The translations under genes and the position numbers were made by a program. From Streptomyces sp. NBC_00190 (lineage in GTDB: Bacteria > Actinomycetota > Actinomycetes > Streptomycetales > Streptomycetaceae), in contig NZ_CP108131.1 of the NCBI RefSeq assembly GCF_036203305.1, positions 2,728,001 to 2,792,000 on the forward strand: 64,000 nucleotides of DNA, read 5' to 3'. Shown here one piece after another: positions 32,537 through 40,769 of the stretch. Every line of letters begins with the position of its first letter. Position 1 is the stretch's first letter. The notes beneath the pieces were generated by a model. That model was not told the DNA's origin and searched no databases. It saw nothing but the letters and a program-made list of their open reading frames with translations.

Positions 32537-32552
32537 CTCTATTCTATATGCA
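32537..32552 (-). promoter_or_regulatory. early-promoter motif, copy e
   Basis: Minus strand TGCATATAGAATAGAG, -10 TAGAAT with a TTG-containing -35 region (TTGTTT, 17 bases away). Drives the 32.4 kb leader and the 32020 gene. Confidence 0.55.
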
Positions 32553-32592
32553 AATAGGGGTTGAAACAAGAACCGATCACCTTAAATGGTGG

Positions 32593-33174
32593 CTATTCGG
32601 CGCCCTTTGCGGCTCCTGGCCCGCGGGGGATGATCCTCGATCCGTGGCCGTCGTACGTGCCCGCGAGGAGCGCGTCACGGACGCTCTCGTTGATCGTCCA
32701 CCCACCACCGCGGGCGCTCGCCTTGAGCGCCGGCGCGTCCTCGAGAAGAGGTTCGAGAAGCCAGATCGGCGAGCCGGAGAGGGTGTAGTCCGCCGGACGG
32801 AGCCGCCCCGTCTTCGCCGCATTGCGGACCCCCGCGCTGTCGGTCAGCCCGAACAGCACCGCGATCTCCGACTGCCCCACCAGCGCAGGGAGGTCTTCGA
32901 CGCGCGACTCCCAGTACCCCGGCTGCTGTTCCTCTACCAGGTGCTTGAGAACGGCTTCGTCCAGCTGCTTCGGCCGGGGGGTTGTCGTGCCGTACCGCTT
33001 CGCGAAGTCGAGCAGCCAGTAGGGCGAGCCCGAGATGATCCGTGCGTACTCGTAGTCGAGCCGCTTGTCGCGGCTGATCCACTGGCTGACCTGAAGCGGG
33101 CGCACTCCGTAGAGCGCCGCGAATTCGCGGACCCCCACCAGGTACGGCTTGCCGTCCTTCGCCTGACGAACCAC
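32593..33174 (-). CDS. probable phage DNA-binding regulator
   Basis: The 193-residue protein has two similar helix-turn-helix-like segments, VREFAALYGVRPLQVSQWIS and SEIAVLFGLTDSAGVRNAAK, each followed by a SGSPYWLLD / SGSPIWLLE strand, which indicates an internal duplication. This suggests a pseudo-symmetric DNA binder. I chose the GTG at 33174 (AGGAG, 5-base spacing) over the GTG two codons earlier, which directly abuts its SD. First gene of the early region, so it may act on the repeated operators. Function inferred only. Confidence 0.6.
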   Translation of the reverse strand: MVRQAKDGKPYLVGVREFAALYGVRPLQVSQWISRDKRLDYEYARIISGSPYWLLDFAKRYGTTTPRPKQLDEAVLKHLVEEQQPGYWESRVEDLPALVGQSEIAVLFGLTDSAGVRNAAKTGRLRPADYTLSGSPIWLLEPLLEDAPALKASARGGGWTINESVRDALLAGTYDGHGSRIIPRGPGAAKGAE

Positions 33175-33200
33175 TGCCACTCCTCACCCGCGCCGACTGT

Positions 33201-33218
33201 GCATATAGATTGTATCCA
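33201..33218. promoter_or_regulatory. inverted copy of the early-promoter motif
   Basis: GCATATAGATTGTATCC on the plus strand matches the early-promoter core in the opposite orientation. The minus strand of the same bases offers TACAAT as -10 for the regulator gene at 33174, so this may be a two-way promoter. Confidence 0.4.
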
Positions 33219-33267
33219 CGGTGTCGGGGGGTCCGGATGCGGCGGTCAGCTTGGTATGGTGGTGGTT

Positions 33268-33277
33268 CCAAGAGGTC
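33268..33277 (-). promoter_or_regulatory. orphan start-associated repeat, copy 6
   Basis: GACCTCTTGGA on the minus strand next to the terminator, with no start codon at the right distance. On the plus strand it is the exact complement of the repeat. Confidence 0.5.
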
Positions 33278-33307
33278 GAGGGCCCCCGCCGTGAGGCGGG
33301 GGCCCTC
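33278..33307. terminator. strong bidirectional hairpin terminator after the lysis genes
   Basis: A perfect 13-bp stem (33278-33290 with 33295-33307) and a 4-base loop (GTGA) lie 19 bases past the holin-like stop. It separates late from early transcription. Confidence 0.88.
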
Positions 33308-33326
33308 TTCCATATCCGAAGGTGGA

Positions 33327-33578
33327 TCAGGCGGCCGGCGTCAGCCTCGACGCGTCGTACTTCGGCGGCCGCGCGTAACCCAGCAGCCAGCCGAACCGCG
33401 GAGAGACGTGCTCCTCGGCGAGGCGGAACAGGCCGTAGTAGGCGAAGATGACGGCCGGGGTCAGGACCCCGGTGACCGCATCGGCGGGCAGGTCCAGGCC
33501 GACCTTCAGGGCCAGGGCTACGAGCCAGCCGACGGCCGCCGGAACACCGGTGCGGATCAGGGATGCGTACAGGTTCAA
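33327..33578 (-). CDS. small two-span membrane protein, probable holin
   Basis: The 83-residue product has two membrane spans (PAAVGWLVALALKVGLDL and AVTGVLTPAVIFAYYGLF) and a short charged end. It starts at a TTG behind GAGGAG. Position directly after the endolysin and its size fit a holin that releases endolysin through the membrane. Confidence 0.62.
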   Translation of the reverse strand: MNLYASLIRTGVPAAVGWLVALALKVGLDLPADAVTGVLTPAVIFAYYGLFRLAEEHVSPRFGWLLGYARPPKYDASRLTPAA

Positions 33579-33603
33579 GGCTGCTCCTCGAAGTCGGGGT
33601 CGG

Positions 33604-34479
33604 TCAGGCGAAGAGACGTCGCCACGTCTCGGGGCCGGGGAAGCCATCGGCGTCGTCGCCGCTCCACCCCTGGGCCCGCTGGAAGTCGGCGGTGTTGAGC
33701 CGGTCGGCCTCGCCCCACTCGGGACTCGGGCCCACGCGGTAGTGCGAGCCGAAGCCTCGCGCCACGAGCTGCTGCCCCAGGCGCAGGATGTGCTCGTTGG
33801 ACTCCCCCGGGCCGAAGGCATTGCGGCCGGGGAACGCGGGGGCTCCACCCCCCTGCGGAGGCTTGGTGCCGGTGGGCGGCTTGCTTCCGGAGTCGGCCAG
33901 GATCTCCGACACCCGGGCACGGAAGTCATCCATATCGAACGTCGGGTCGACCTTGCCGGGCTGCCACTCCTTGTGGGCGATCACGGAGGCCGCCGTCCAC
34001 CCGTGCGCCCGGCACAGGGCAGCCGCCCACTGCGCGGCCGCCTCGACCTGCTCCGGCGGCCAGGGGTCCTCGCCGTCACCCATGTTGACGAGTTCGGCGC
34101 CGTAGAAGTGGGTGTTGCCGTCGGTGTCGGCCCTGCTGTCGGTCGGCAGCTCGGACTCGGTGCGGACGGCCTGGAGGACCCGACCATCGCCCTTGCCGGC
34201 GTGGTTCGTCCTCCCGTGGCCGACGAGGTGAACCACGCCAGCCTTGTCGATGACGGCGTGGCAGAGCGGGCCCGGCAGGTCGCTGTGCCCGTCGTAGCAA
34301 AGCTCAACGGAGTAGGCGGTGCCCCGGCTCACCGTGTGATGGATCATGACGCCGTGGACGGGGCCGAACGGCCCTCGGTGGTTCCTGTTGTGGTTCCGCC
34401 AGTCGCCCACCTCCTCGACGGTGAGGCCGGCGGCCTTGAACGCGGACAGGACTCGGTCCGCAGTGAGCGGTGTTGCCAT
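33604..34479 (-). CDS. endolysin: N-acetylmuramoyl-L-alanine amidase with peptidoglycan-binding domain
   Basis: The 291-residue protein has an amidase_2/PGRP domain (about 30-190) with zinc ligands His47 or His48 (MIHHTVSRG) and His169 (IAHKEWQPGKVDP, with Lys176 and Asp179), a Pro/Gly linker (about 200-220) and a C-terminal peptidoglycan-binding domain (NEHILRLGQQLVARGFG ... NTADFQRAQGWSGDDADGFP). It cleaves the amide bond between MurNAc and L-Ala at lysis. No signal peptide, so release needs a holin. Confidence 0.92.
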   Translation of the reverse strand: MATPLTADRVLSAFKAAGLTVEEVGDWRNHNRNHRGPFGPVHGVMIHHTVSRGTAYSVELCYDGHSDLPGPLCHAVIDKAGVVHLVGHGRTNHAGKGDGRVLQAVRTESELPTDSRADTDGNTHFYGAELVNMGDGEDPWPPEQVEAAAQWAAALCRAHGWTAASVIAHKEWQPGKVDPTFDMDDFRARVSEILADSGSKPPTGTKPPQGGGAPAFPGRNAFGPGESNEHILRLGQQLVARGFGSHYRVGPSPEWGEADRLNTADFQRAQGWSGDDADGFPGPETWRRLFA

Positions 34480-34517
34480 CAGGCGCTTTCCCGAACTCCC
34501 CCGCGCCGAGATGGGTG

Positions 34518-34838
34518 TTAGATGTCCAGCTTGGCCAGCAGTACCGCGACCAGAAGTGCAACCACCACGGGTGCAACGAGAGCGGAGAGAGCCAGGCGCC
34601 GGTTGGTCCGGGCGTCGGCCGCCTCGCGTTCGCGCTGTTCCCGGAGCTCGCCGAGGTCACCTTCGAGGGTGCCGATCCGCTGCTCGACAGCCCTCTGGTC
34701 CGCGGCGTACACGTCCTTGGTGACCATCTGCTCCAGCCGGCTGGCCAGAGCGGCAAAATCGGCGCGAAGATCGTCACGCAGCTGCTGAACCGCGCGCAGC
34801 AGCTCCCAGGGCGTGGGATCTTGGGTCGGGCCGGTCAC
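34518..34838 (-). CDS. coiled-coil protein with C-terminal membrane anchor (lysis-associated)
   Basis: The 106-residue protein has a long coiled coil (LLRAVQQLRDDLRADFAALA ... IGTLEGDLGELREQREREAA) and one C-terminal span (LALSALVAPVVVALLVAVLL). This is the XhlA/haemolysin-like plan of phage lysis accessory proteins. It lies between the fibre gene and the endolysin. Role inferred from position. Confidence 0.62.
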   Translation of the reverse strand: MTGPTQDPTPWELLRAVQQLRDDLRADFAALASRLEQMVTKDVYAADQRAVEQRIGTLEGDLGELREQREREAADARTNRRLALSALVAPVVVALLVAVLLAKLDI

Positions 34839-34903
34839 GATGCTCCCCAGTCAGTCGGCCCCACGCCGGTCCTCATTCTACGGCTGTCCGCGATCACGCC
34901 GAT

Positions 34904-37840
34904 TCACTTCACGTACGTGACCTTGAGCTGCGGCGGGTGCTCTTCCCCCACGCCCTCGGCACGCCCGTAGTAGTCCAGGGAGGTGCTGTTGGGGTCGAGT
35001 GCCACTCCCCTCCAGCTGGTCGAGTCGAAGATCGAGGTGATGTCGATCCACTTGCCGACGTTTCTGCCCCAGTCGATCGTCCGCGAGTCACCGTCGCAGC
35101 TGAAGGTCCCCGGCCTCGACCCGTGACCATGCGCCTTGATCACGGCCTTTCCGCCGGCGTTGTAGTACCAGTGGGCGTAGTACAGGTACAGCTCGACCGA
35201 CTGAATCGAGGCTCCCTCCAGGTCCGATGCCAAGGACGACGGGAATCCGATCAGGGCAGCCTGCACCCCGTTGTTGCTGGAGTAGTACCCCTGAATGCAC
35301 TGGGAACCGTAGTACGAGTTGTACGCGCCCCGGTTGGCGTAACTGCCCGACCATGAAGCGGTGTAGGTCCGCTCGTACTGCTGCCTGGGAGGGGTAGTCA
35401 CGCCACCACCGGTGTTGTAAACGCCCGTGTCAGGGATCGCCGGCCCTATGTCCTCCACGTACATGTGGGCTGGCTGCTCGCTCTTGCCGAACAGCGTCAC
35501 GGTGGTTCCGCCCGGCGCCCACTGGGCGTGGAAGGTGGACAAAAGCCGATGAAGGCCGCCCCCGAGGCTCGCTCCGGACCTGATCAGCTCGACCCGGACC
35601 GACCGCCAGGTCAGGCCATTGATCGGGAACACGCGATTCTGAATGACGGGACTGCTGACGGTGGGAGTGGATGCACCGCCGTCACGGAGGGTTACGTGGA
35701 CCTCTCCCGTCTCGGCTGACGCGGTCACATAGCAATCCACGACGATGCGGTACATCCGGGTCACGTCTGACTGGAAGGCCAGCTCGACGAACCCCATCTC
35801 GGCGGCGCTGCCGGTGACCGCGCTGTACTGGCGACTGATCGCGACCAGACCACGGGGAGACTCCGCGAGGCGCGAGTCGAGTCTGATGCCGCCGACGGTG
35901 AGCCCGCCGGCGACGGACACGTCGTTGAAGCCCGCGTTACCCTTTTCGTCGATCGTCGCGACCGCGCCGCCGTTGGTACCCGACAGCGTGAGGAAGTTGG
36001 CCCTGCCTGTGACCAGGCTGACGCGCTCGTCGCCTCCCTCATCGAAGAGGACGAGGCCAGCCGGGGAGATCTCGGCTCGGGTTCCGCTCGGCTGGGAGCC
36101 GATCACGATGCGGCAGGTCGAGTTGTCGAAGAGGACCGACCCGGCCTTGCCGTCGTCGGCGGCCAGCTTGATCCGCCCCAGCACGGTCTGAGCGGGAGCG
36201 GCCGTCTCCGGTGCTCCGGACATCGTCTTCCAGCCGGACCCCGCCGCGGCGCTGCCGCTGGTGATCCGACTGTAAGCAAGGACAGCTCCAGCAGCGTCTT
36301 CCCAGCGGACGTAGACGTTCACCCGGGCCCCCACCCAGTCGGTCGAGAGCTGGTAGTCGGCGGAGAGCCAGACACGCTGGCCAGGCATCGCGGGGAACGT
36401 ACCGAGCGTGATGGTCTTGTCGACCGGCGTCGCCGAGGTGCAGTCCACACGCAGGGCTTTGGGGCTGTCTCTGCCTGGAGCCACCACGGTCCAGTCGGTA
36501 CCGAGGCGGCCCGTCGTGATGGCGCCCTCGAAGGAGGGGTCAGCGATCAAGTTGCCGTCCACACCAATGGCCAGGTGCGCGGCCGTGAGGGCACCGGCTG
36601 CGATGTGACGGGCAACGAGGGTGTTGGTCGCAATCTCGGCCCCGGTGATCGACAGGGCTTTGACTTCGCGCGCGGTGAGCGTCTTAGCTGCCACTTTGGA
36701 CGCTACGACGGAACCCGCCGCGAGCTCGGGTGTGCCGATGGAGTCGGCCAGGACCATGCCGGCGCCGATGACACTGCGTACCTCGGCGTTGTCGAAGTCC
36801 GCAGTCCCGGCGGTCGCCTCGTGGTTCTTGATCCAGACAGCCGCCTTGACCGCCCCGGCGGGGGCCTGCACCTGGCGGTTGGTCCTCGTCCAGGGTCCGC
36901 CTGGGGCCGGGGTCACCGCAAGGATGCCGTAGCTCAGCACGGCGCCCTGGGCGTCCTGCCACTCCATGAAGAGCCGGATTGAGTCACCGGCCCAGTCCGC
37001 CGACACTCGGTAGTCGACGGCAAGGAAGAAGCGGTCGCCGGGAGAGACGGGTAGCTCCGTGATCATCAGAGCCCTCCCTGTGCTGGGAGGAGGCCCCTTC
37101 GGCCCCGCCTGCAGGGCTCGTGCGGAGTTGTTGCCGGTGGTCAGGATCCATCCGGTCTTGCCGGTGAGGTTCTGGTCGGTATACGGCCCGTCGAAGCCCG
37201 GGTCGGGCAGGAGATTGCCCGTTCCGATGCCCAGCTGGGTGTGCCCGACGGCACCCACCTGGAGGTGCATCCGCCCCACGGCCTCTTCGGCCAGGGCGGT
37301 TTCGTCGATGATCCCGTCGAGGACCTCCTGGGCCACGACGGCAGCCGGGCCCACCGGGCCTGCCTGCGGCGACGGGTCGGAGGCCGTGCCGGATGTAGTG
37401 CGCGCCATCAGCCGGAAGTACATCGGGTCGACCGCTGCAACGATGAGCGTGCCGCCCCGCGGGGACTCCATCGTGGCGCGGAGGGTGGACTCCCCGATGA
37501 TGAAGCCGTCCGTGGCGCCGATGTGAATCTCTACGCGGGCGAAGTCCAGCGGTGCCGCGACCTCCTCGAGGAAGGTCCCGTCCCAGGTGACCGCGACTCC
37601 GCCGAGGACGGAGGAGACGTACGGGCGCGACGGCTGGGGCGGCGGAGGTCCGTTGACGGCGACGACGCCGGAGGTGCCGTCTGCCTGCTGGCCGATGACG
37701 GCGCGCAGCGAGCCGCTCTCGTCGTAGACCTCGATCGCGGCGTCTTCGATGGAGGAGTGGCCGAGGCGGCTTGACCTCTGGAGGTTGGCGATCTGCCGTT
37801 CCAGGGCAGCCAGGCGGCCGCCGATGTCGATGTTGCTCAT
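34904..37840 (-). CDS. minor tail protein / tail fibre with duplicated carbohydrate-binding-like modules
   Basis: The 978-residue protein starts with a trimeric-looking coiled coil (IGGRLAALERQIANLQRSSR), then two related modules that begin GNLLPDPGFDG and GNLIADPSFEG and continue with VSPGDRFFLAVDYRVSADWA and MPGQRVWLSADYQLSTDWVG. These resemble CBM_4_9-type sugar-binding domains. A C-terminal Tyr/Gly/Ser-rich part (YANRGAYNSYYGSQ) and a final beta domain follow. Probably contacts the host surface. The ATG at 37840 overlaps the upstream stop (ATGA). Confidence 0.75.
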   Translation of the reverse strand: MSNIDIGGRLAALERQIANLQRSSRLGHSSIEDAAIEVYDESGSLRAVIGQQADGTSGVVAVNGPPPPQPSRPYVSSVLGGVAVTWDGTFLEEVAAPLDFARVEIHIGATDGFIIGESTLRATMESPRGGTLIVAAVDPMYFRLMARTTSGTASDPSPQAGPVGPAAVVAQEVLDGIIDETALAEEAVGRMHLQVGAVGHTQLGIGTGNLLPDPGFDGPYTDQNLTGKTGWILTTGNNSARALQAGPKGPPPSTGRALMITELPVSPGDRFFLAVDYRVSADWAGDSIRLFMEWQDAQGAVLSYGILAVTPAPGGPWTRTNRQVQAPAGAVKAAVWIKNHEATAGTADFDNAEVRSVIGAGMVLADSIGTPELAAGSVVASKVAAKTLTAREVKALSITGAEIATNTLVARHIAAGALTAAHLAIGVDGNLIADPSFEGAITTGRLGTDWTVVAPGRDSPKALRVDCTSATPVDKTITLGTFPAMPGQRVWLSADYQLSTDWVGARVNVYVRWEDAAGAVLAYSRITSGSAAAGSGWKTMSGAPETAAPAQTVLGRIKLAADDGKAGSVLFDNSTCRIVIGSQPSGTRAEISPAGLVLFDEGGDERVSLVTGRANFLTLSGTNGGAVATIDEKGNAGFNDVSVAGGLTVGGIRLDSRLAESPRGLVAISRQYSAVTGSAAEMGFVELAFQSDVTRMYRIVVDCYVTASAETGEVHVTLRDGGASTPTVSSPVIQNRVFPINGLTWRSVRVELIRSGASLGGGLHRLLSTFHAQWAPGGTTVTLFGKSEQPAHMYVEDIGPAIPDTGVYNTGGGVTTPPRQQYERTYTASWSGSYANRGAYNSYYGSQCIQGYYSSNNGVQAALIGFPSSLASDLEGASIQSVELYLYYAHWYYNAGGKAVIKAHGHGSRPGTFSCDGDSRTIDWGRNVGKWIDITSIFDSTSWRGVALDPNSTSLDYYGRAEGVGEEHPPQLKVTYVK

Positions 37841-38943
37841 GAGCTTGCCTCCCCGTAGTGGAAAGAGTCCGCGCGGGCCAGGAGGACGGTGACGGTCTCG
37901 CCGTCCGCTCCACCAGTCCGTACGCTCCATCCGACGATCCGCATCCAGCTGGCGAAGTCGATCCAGTCGTTGCTGACCGTCGTGAACACGTCGTCCCCGA
38001 CCTGGAAACTGCCGAGCGGTGCCGCAGGATGATCAGGGCGGATGCTGATCTGCTCGACGGTGCCACGGAGCTGCCGGCGGGTGCGTTCTGCAGTGGCCCG
38101 GCGAGCGAGGACGTCGGTTCCCTTCACGTCCGGCAGGGCGAGAACTGTCTCCATGCGCAGGCGGCCGTCGCGGACCGAGTCGACATGCCGACGTTTAGAT
38201 CGGCCCTCACCGGCGCCGGTCGCGATGACGGTCTGTGCGAACTCGTCGGCGCTGCGCGGGACGGCTGGGCTGTTCAGGATGTTGACTCCGCTGGTGAAGC
38301 TGATGTCCGTACGACGTGTGCCCAGACGCGGGTATCCGAGTCGTAGCCGCCGGCGGATGGTCCCGTCGCTTCCCCACTGGGTGTCGCAGGTGTAGTCCGG
38401 GGAGTCCACGGCGGCAACAAGGTCATCCACGGCGTCGCCGAGGACGGGCTCCTCCCACCACGCGGATTTCAGTGGATCGGCGGGTGTGCCGACCTTCGCG
38501 GTCGACACGGTGGGGTCGACCGCGACGCCGAGGTCGCCGTCGGGGAGGGACTGCGCGTACGCCCAGATGTCGCGGATCACTTGGCAGGGGTCCGCGTAGA
38601 CGTACGGGCCTCGTCCGTCGTACTCGCCGTGGATGTCGTGTCGCCGCTGGAGGTAGCTGGACCAGCCGGCGGCTTCGAGGGTAAGCGTGCGGTCTTCCGG
38701 CGTGACCTGCCAGAGGACTCCTCCCCACCGCAGGTGGCCCTCCCGCTCCACGTACAGCATCGTGTTGCCTTCGTCCATGATGTCCGGTCGCGTTCGCCCG
38801 AACCGCGGGGCGAGCGACGCCGTGAGAGCTCCCGGTCCGTTCAGTTCGGGGCCGTACTCAACATCCGTGAGCGGAAGGTCCGGATGGAGAACTTCGCCGG
38901 TGAGTGCGTGCTGTGCGATGTAGCGGTAGCCGGTGCGCGTCAC
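37837..38943 (-). CDS. minor tail protein (ReqiPepy6 Gp37-like)
   Basis: The 368-residue protein (GEVLHPDLPLTDVEYGPELN ... GGVLWQVTPEDRTLTLEAAG) has the layout of Gp37-like siphovirus tail-tip proteins, which form part of the baseplate hub. The GTG start overlaps the stop of the preceding gene (GTGA), and its own stop overlaps the fibre ATG. Confidence 0.72.
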   Translation of the reverse strand: MTRTGYRYIAQHALTGEVLHPDLPLTDVEYGPELNGPGALTASLAPRFGRTRPDIMDEGNTMLYVEREGHLRWGGVLWQVTPEDRTLTLEAAGWSSYLQRRHDIHGEYDGRGPYVYADPCQVIRDIWAYAQSLPDGDLGVAVDPTVSTAKVGTPADPLKSAWWEEPVLGDAVDDLVAAVDSPDYTCDTQWGSDGTIRRRLRLGYPRLGTRRTDISFTSGVNILNSPAVPRSADEFAQTVIATGAGEGRSKRRHVDSVRDGRLRMETVLALPDVKGTDVLARRATAERTRRQLRGTVEQISIRPDHPAAPLGSFQVGDDVFTTVSNDWIDFASWMRIVGWSVRTGGADGETVTVLLARADSFHYGEASS

Positions 38944-39866
38944 AGCACCCCCTCGACGAACTCCACGTCGAAGACACAGTTCGAGCCGCCGTTGACGTCC
39001 AGGACGAAGACGGATCCGGCCATCGGGTTGGTCTGGATGCTGAGGGTCTGGGTGGTACCACGTAGGGCGGGGGTGATCTGCGGGGTGTCGCCGAGCATGA
39101 TGTTCTCGCGGGACCATCCGGTCACAGCATCGTCGTCCATGGTGATCTCGGCGCCGAAGAGGGATCCGAACTTGTGACGCAGGCGCGTGTACGGGTTGCC
39201 GGAGAAGCGCACGCCGAGCTGGGTGACGATGTTTGCCGTGACTGCCCAGGAAGGCACCTCGACCTGGACCCGAGCCTCGGTGGGCCAGTCGCTCCACTTG
39301 TCCGGGGTGGCCGGCGACTGGCTGTAGGGGAAGCCTCGGATCATCTGGATGCGGCGCTCCCGGCGAGGGTTTGCGATTCGCCGCAGGTCGGTGATCATCG
39401 CGGCGGTGACGGTCCCCGTATTGGCTGGAAGGTTGATGCGAGCAAGCGGGATCGCGGAGAAGCCCGGGGGCGGGGCCGTCGCTGTTACGGAGACGCCGGG
39501 GATCACTTCGAAGGCGACGATCTTGTCCCGCGCCGGATTGCGAGTGCCTTCGTACTCCGGGTCGAGTACCCGCATCACGACCATGTCTGTCCGTGGAGTG
39601 CCTCCGGTGGGGGCAACCGGAACGGATTCTGTACCGATGTTGTACGCGGTGTAGTGGCCTTGCCACGGCACTGCTCGGCCGCGAATGACGCCGGAGCCGT
39701 CGCCGACGAGGACGCCACCAGCCGGGACGGTCAGCGGCGTGACCTTCAGGTCGCTGCCCTCCGTGACGCCCTCGGCTCCTCGGGCAAGGTCGCGGACCAT
39801 CATGCGGAAGCTCTGGGCGCTGTGGGTGCCGCCGTTGGTGAGAAGGGGGACGGGGGTGAGGGTCAC
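38940..39866 (-). CDS. minor tail protein
   Basis: The 308-residue protein (SAQSFRMMVRDLARGAEGVT ... VLVGDGSGVIRGRAVPWQGH) has a receptor-binding-base N-terminus seen in siphovirus tail proteins and a beta-rich C-terminal half (VQVEVPSWAVTANIVTQLGV ... VFVLDVNGG). It lies between the distal tail gene and the Gp37-like gene, with 4-base overlap to the latter. Confidence 0.65.
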   Translation of the reverse strand: MTLTPVPLLTNGGTHSAQSFRMMVRDLARGAEGVTEGSDLKVTPLTVPAGGVLVGDGSGVIRGRAVPWQGHYTAYNIGTESVPVAPTGGTPRTDMVVMRVLDPEYEGTRNPARDKIVAFEVIPGVSVTATAPPPGFSAIPLARINLPANTGTVTAAMITDLRRIANPRRERRIQMIRGFPYSQSPATPDKWSDWPTEARVQVEVPSWAVTANIVTQLGVRFSGNPYTRLRHKFGSLFGAEITMDDDAVTGWSRENIMLGDTPQITPALRGTTQTLSIQTNPMAGSVFVLDVNGGSNCVFDVEFVEGVL

Positions 39867-39878
39867 GGAGGCTCCCGA

Positions 39879-40769
39879 TCAGAGCGTGGGCCAGGCCGGC
39901 CGCCAGGTGACGGTCAGCTGAGCGCGGTTGGTGGGGTCGACGGCCTGCCAGCGCAGCTCGCTGCGGCCAGGCAAGAGGTTGAAGGTGTCGATTCGTGATC
40001 GCGGGGTGAGGTTCACGCTGCCGCCGTTGCGGCGCAGGACGGATCGCCAGGTGGGGCGGGTATCGATCTCGATCCAGTCGCTGGCGTCGATAGTGGTGTT
40101 CAGCTGAAGGACGCGGCCGGTCTGCACATGCGTGATGGACGGGTTGGCGCAGGGGCCTGTAATCCGCAGTACGGGCCAGGCCGGGGCTGCGCCCTCGACG
40201 TTGATCCACCCTGGTCGGCGATTCGCGTCTGGGCCAGGGTTGACCACGATGGGCGGCACCAGGGGGGCGGTGAAGCCCCCGTCAGCGATCATGCCGAGCG
40301 GCAAGGTGACCTGCTGGACGGCGTCGCTGTAGAACTGGGGGTCGGCAGCAAAGAACTCCAGGTCCAGGGGTACCCAGCCATACACCAAGGACGTCAGGTC
40401 GGCGTCGAGCCGGCGGAGACGTCCCTTGAGGACGCGAACATCCCGGCCGGGGAGCTTGAGTCGCAGGTCGGTGGTTGCACCTCCGGTCAGGCGCAGGCTG
40501 GGATCATCGTGGACCTGCTGAAGTGCAGCGAGCACGTCGAGGGCGGCTGCTTGGTCGCCTGGAGTCTTGATGGCTGCGTCAATGCGGACCGTGCGGCCGG
40601 CGTAGTAGTCGGCGCCGAGCCAGACACCGTCGGCGTGCGGCGGGTCCACGTCCCCGGTACGGACCTCGGGACGCCCCAGACCTTCGATCGTGGCGATCAC
40701 GACCGGGGTTCCGGAGCCGATGGCGACGCCGCCCAGCTCGTGACGGTGATCCTTGAGGTCGGCGTTCAT
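39879..40769 (-). CDS. distal tail protein (Dit-like)
   Basis: The 296-residue product has features of phage tail-component domains: IATIEGLGRPEVRTGDVDPP, DDPSLRLTGGATTDLRLKLP and a final beta sandwich (SELRWQAVDPTNRAQLTVTW). Directly following the tape measure gene (4-base overlap) is the standard place for the distal tail protein, which closes the tube. Confidence 0.75.
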   Translation of the reverse strand: MNADLKDHRHELGGVAIGSGTPVVIATIEGLGRPEVRTGDVDPPHADGVWLGADYYAGRTVRIDAAIKTPGDQAAALDVLAALQQVHDDPSLRLTGGATTDLRLKLPGRDVRVLKGRLRRLDADLTSLVYGWVPLDLEFFAADPQFYSDAVQQVTLPLGMIADGGFTAPLVPPIVVNPGPDANRRPGWINVEGAAPAWPVLRITGPCANPSITHVQTGRVLQLNTTIDASDWIEIDTRPTWRSVLRRNGGSVNLTPRSRIDTFNLLPGRSELRWQAVDPTNRAQLTVTWRPAWPTL

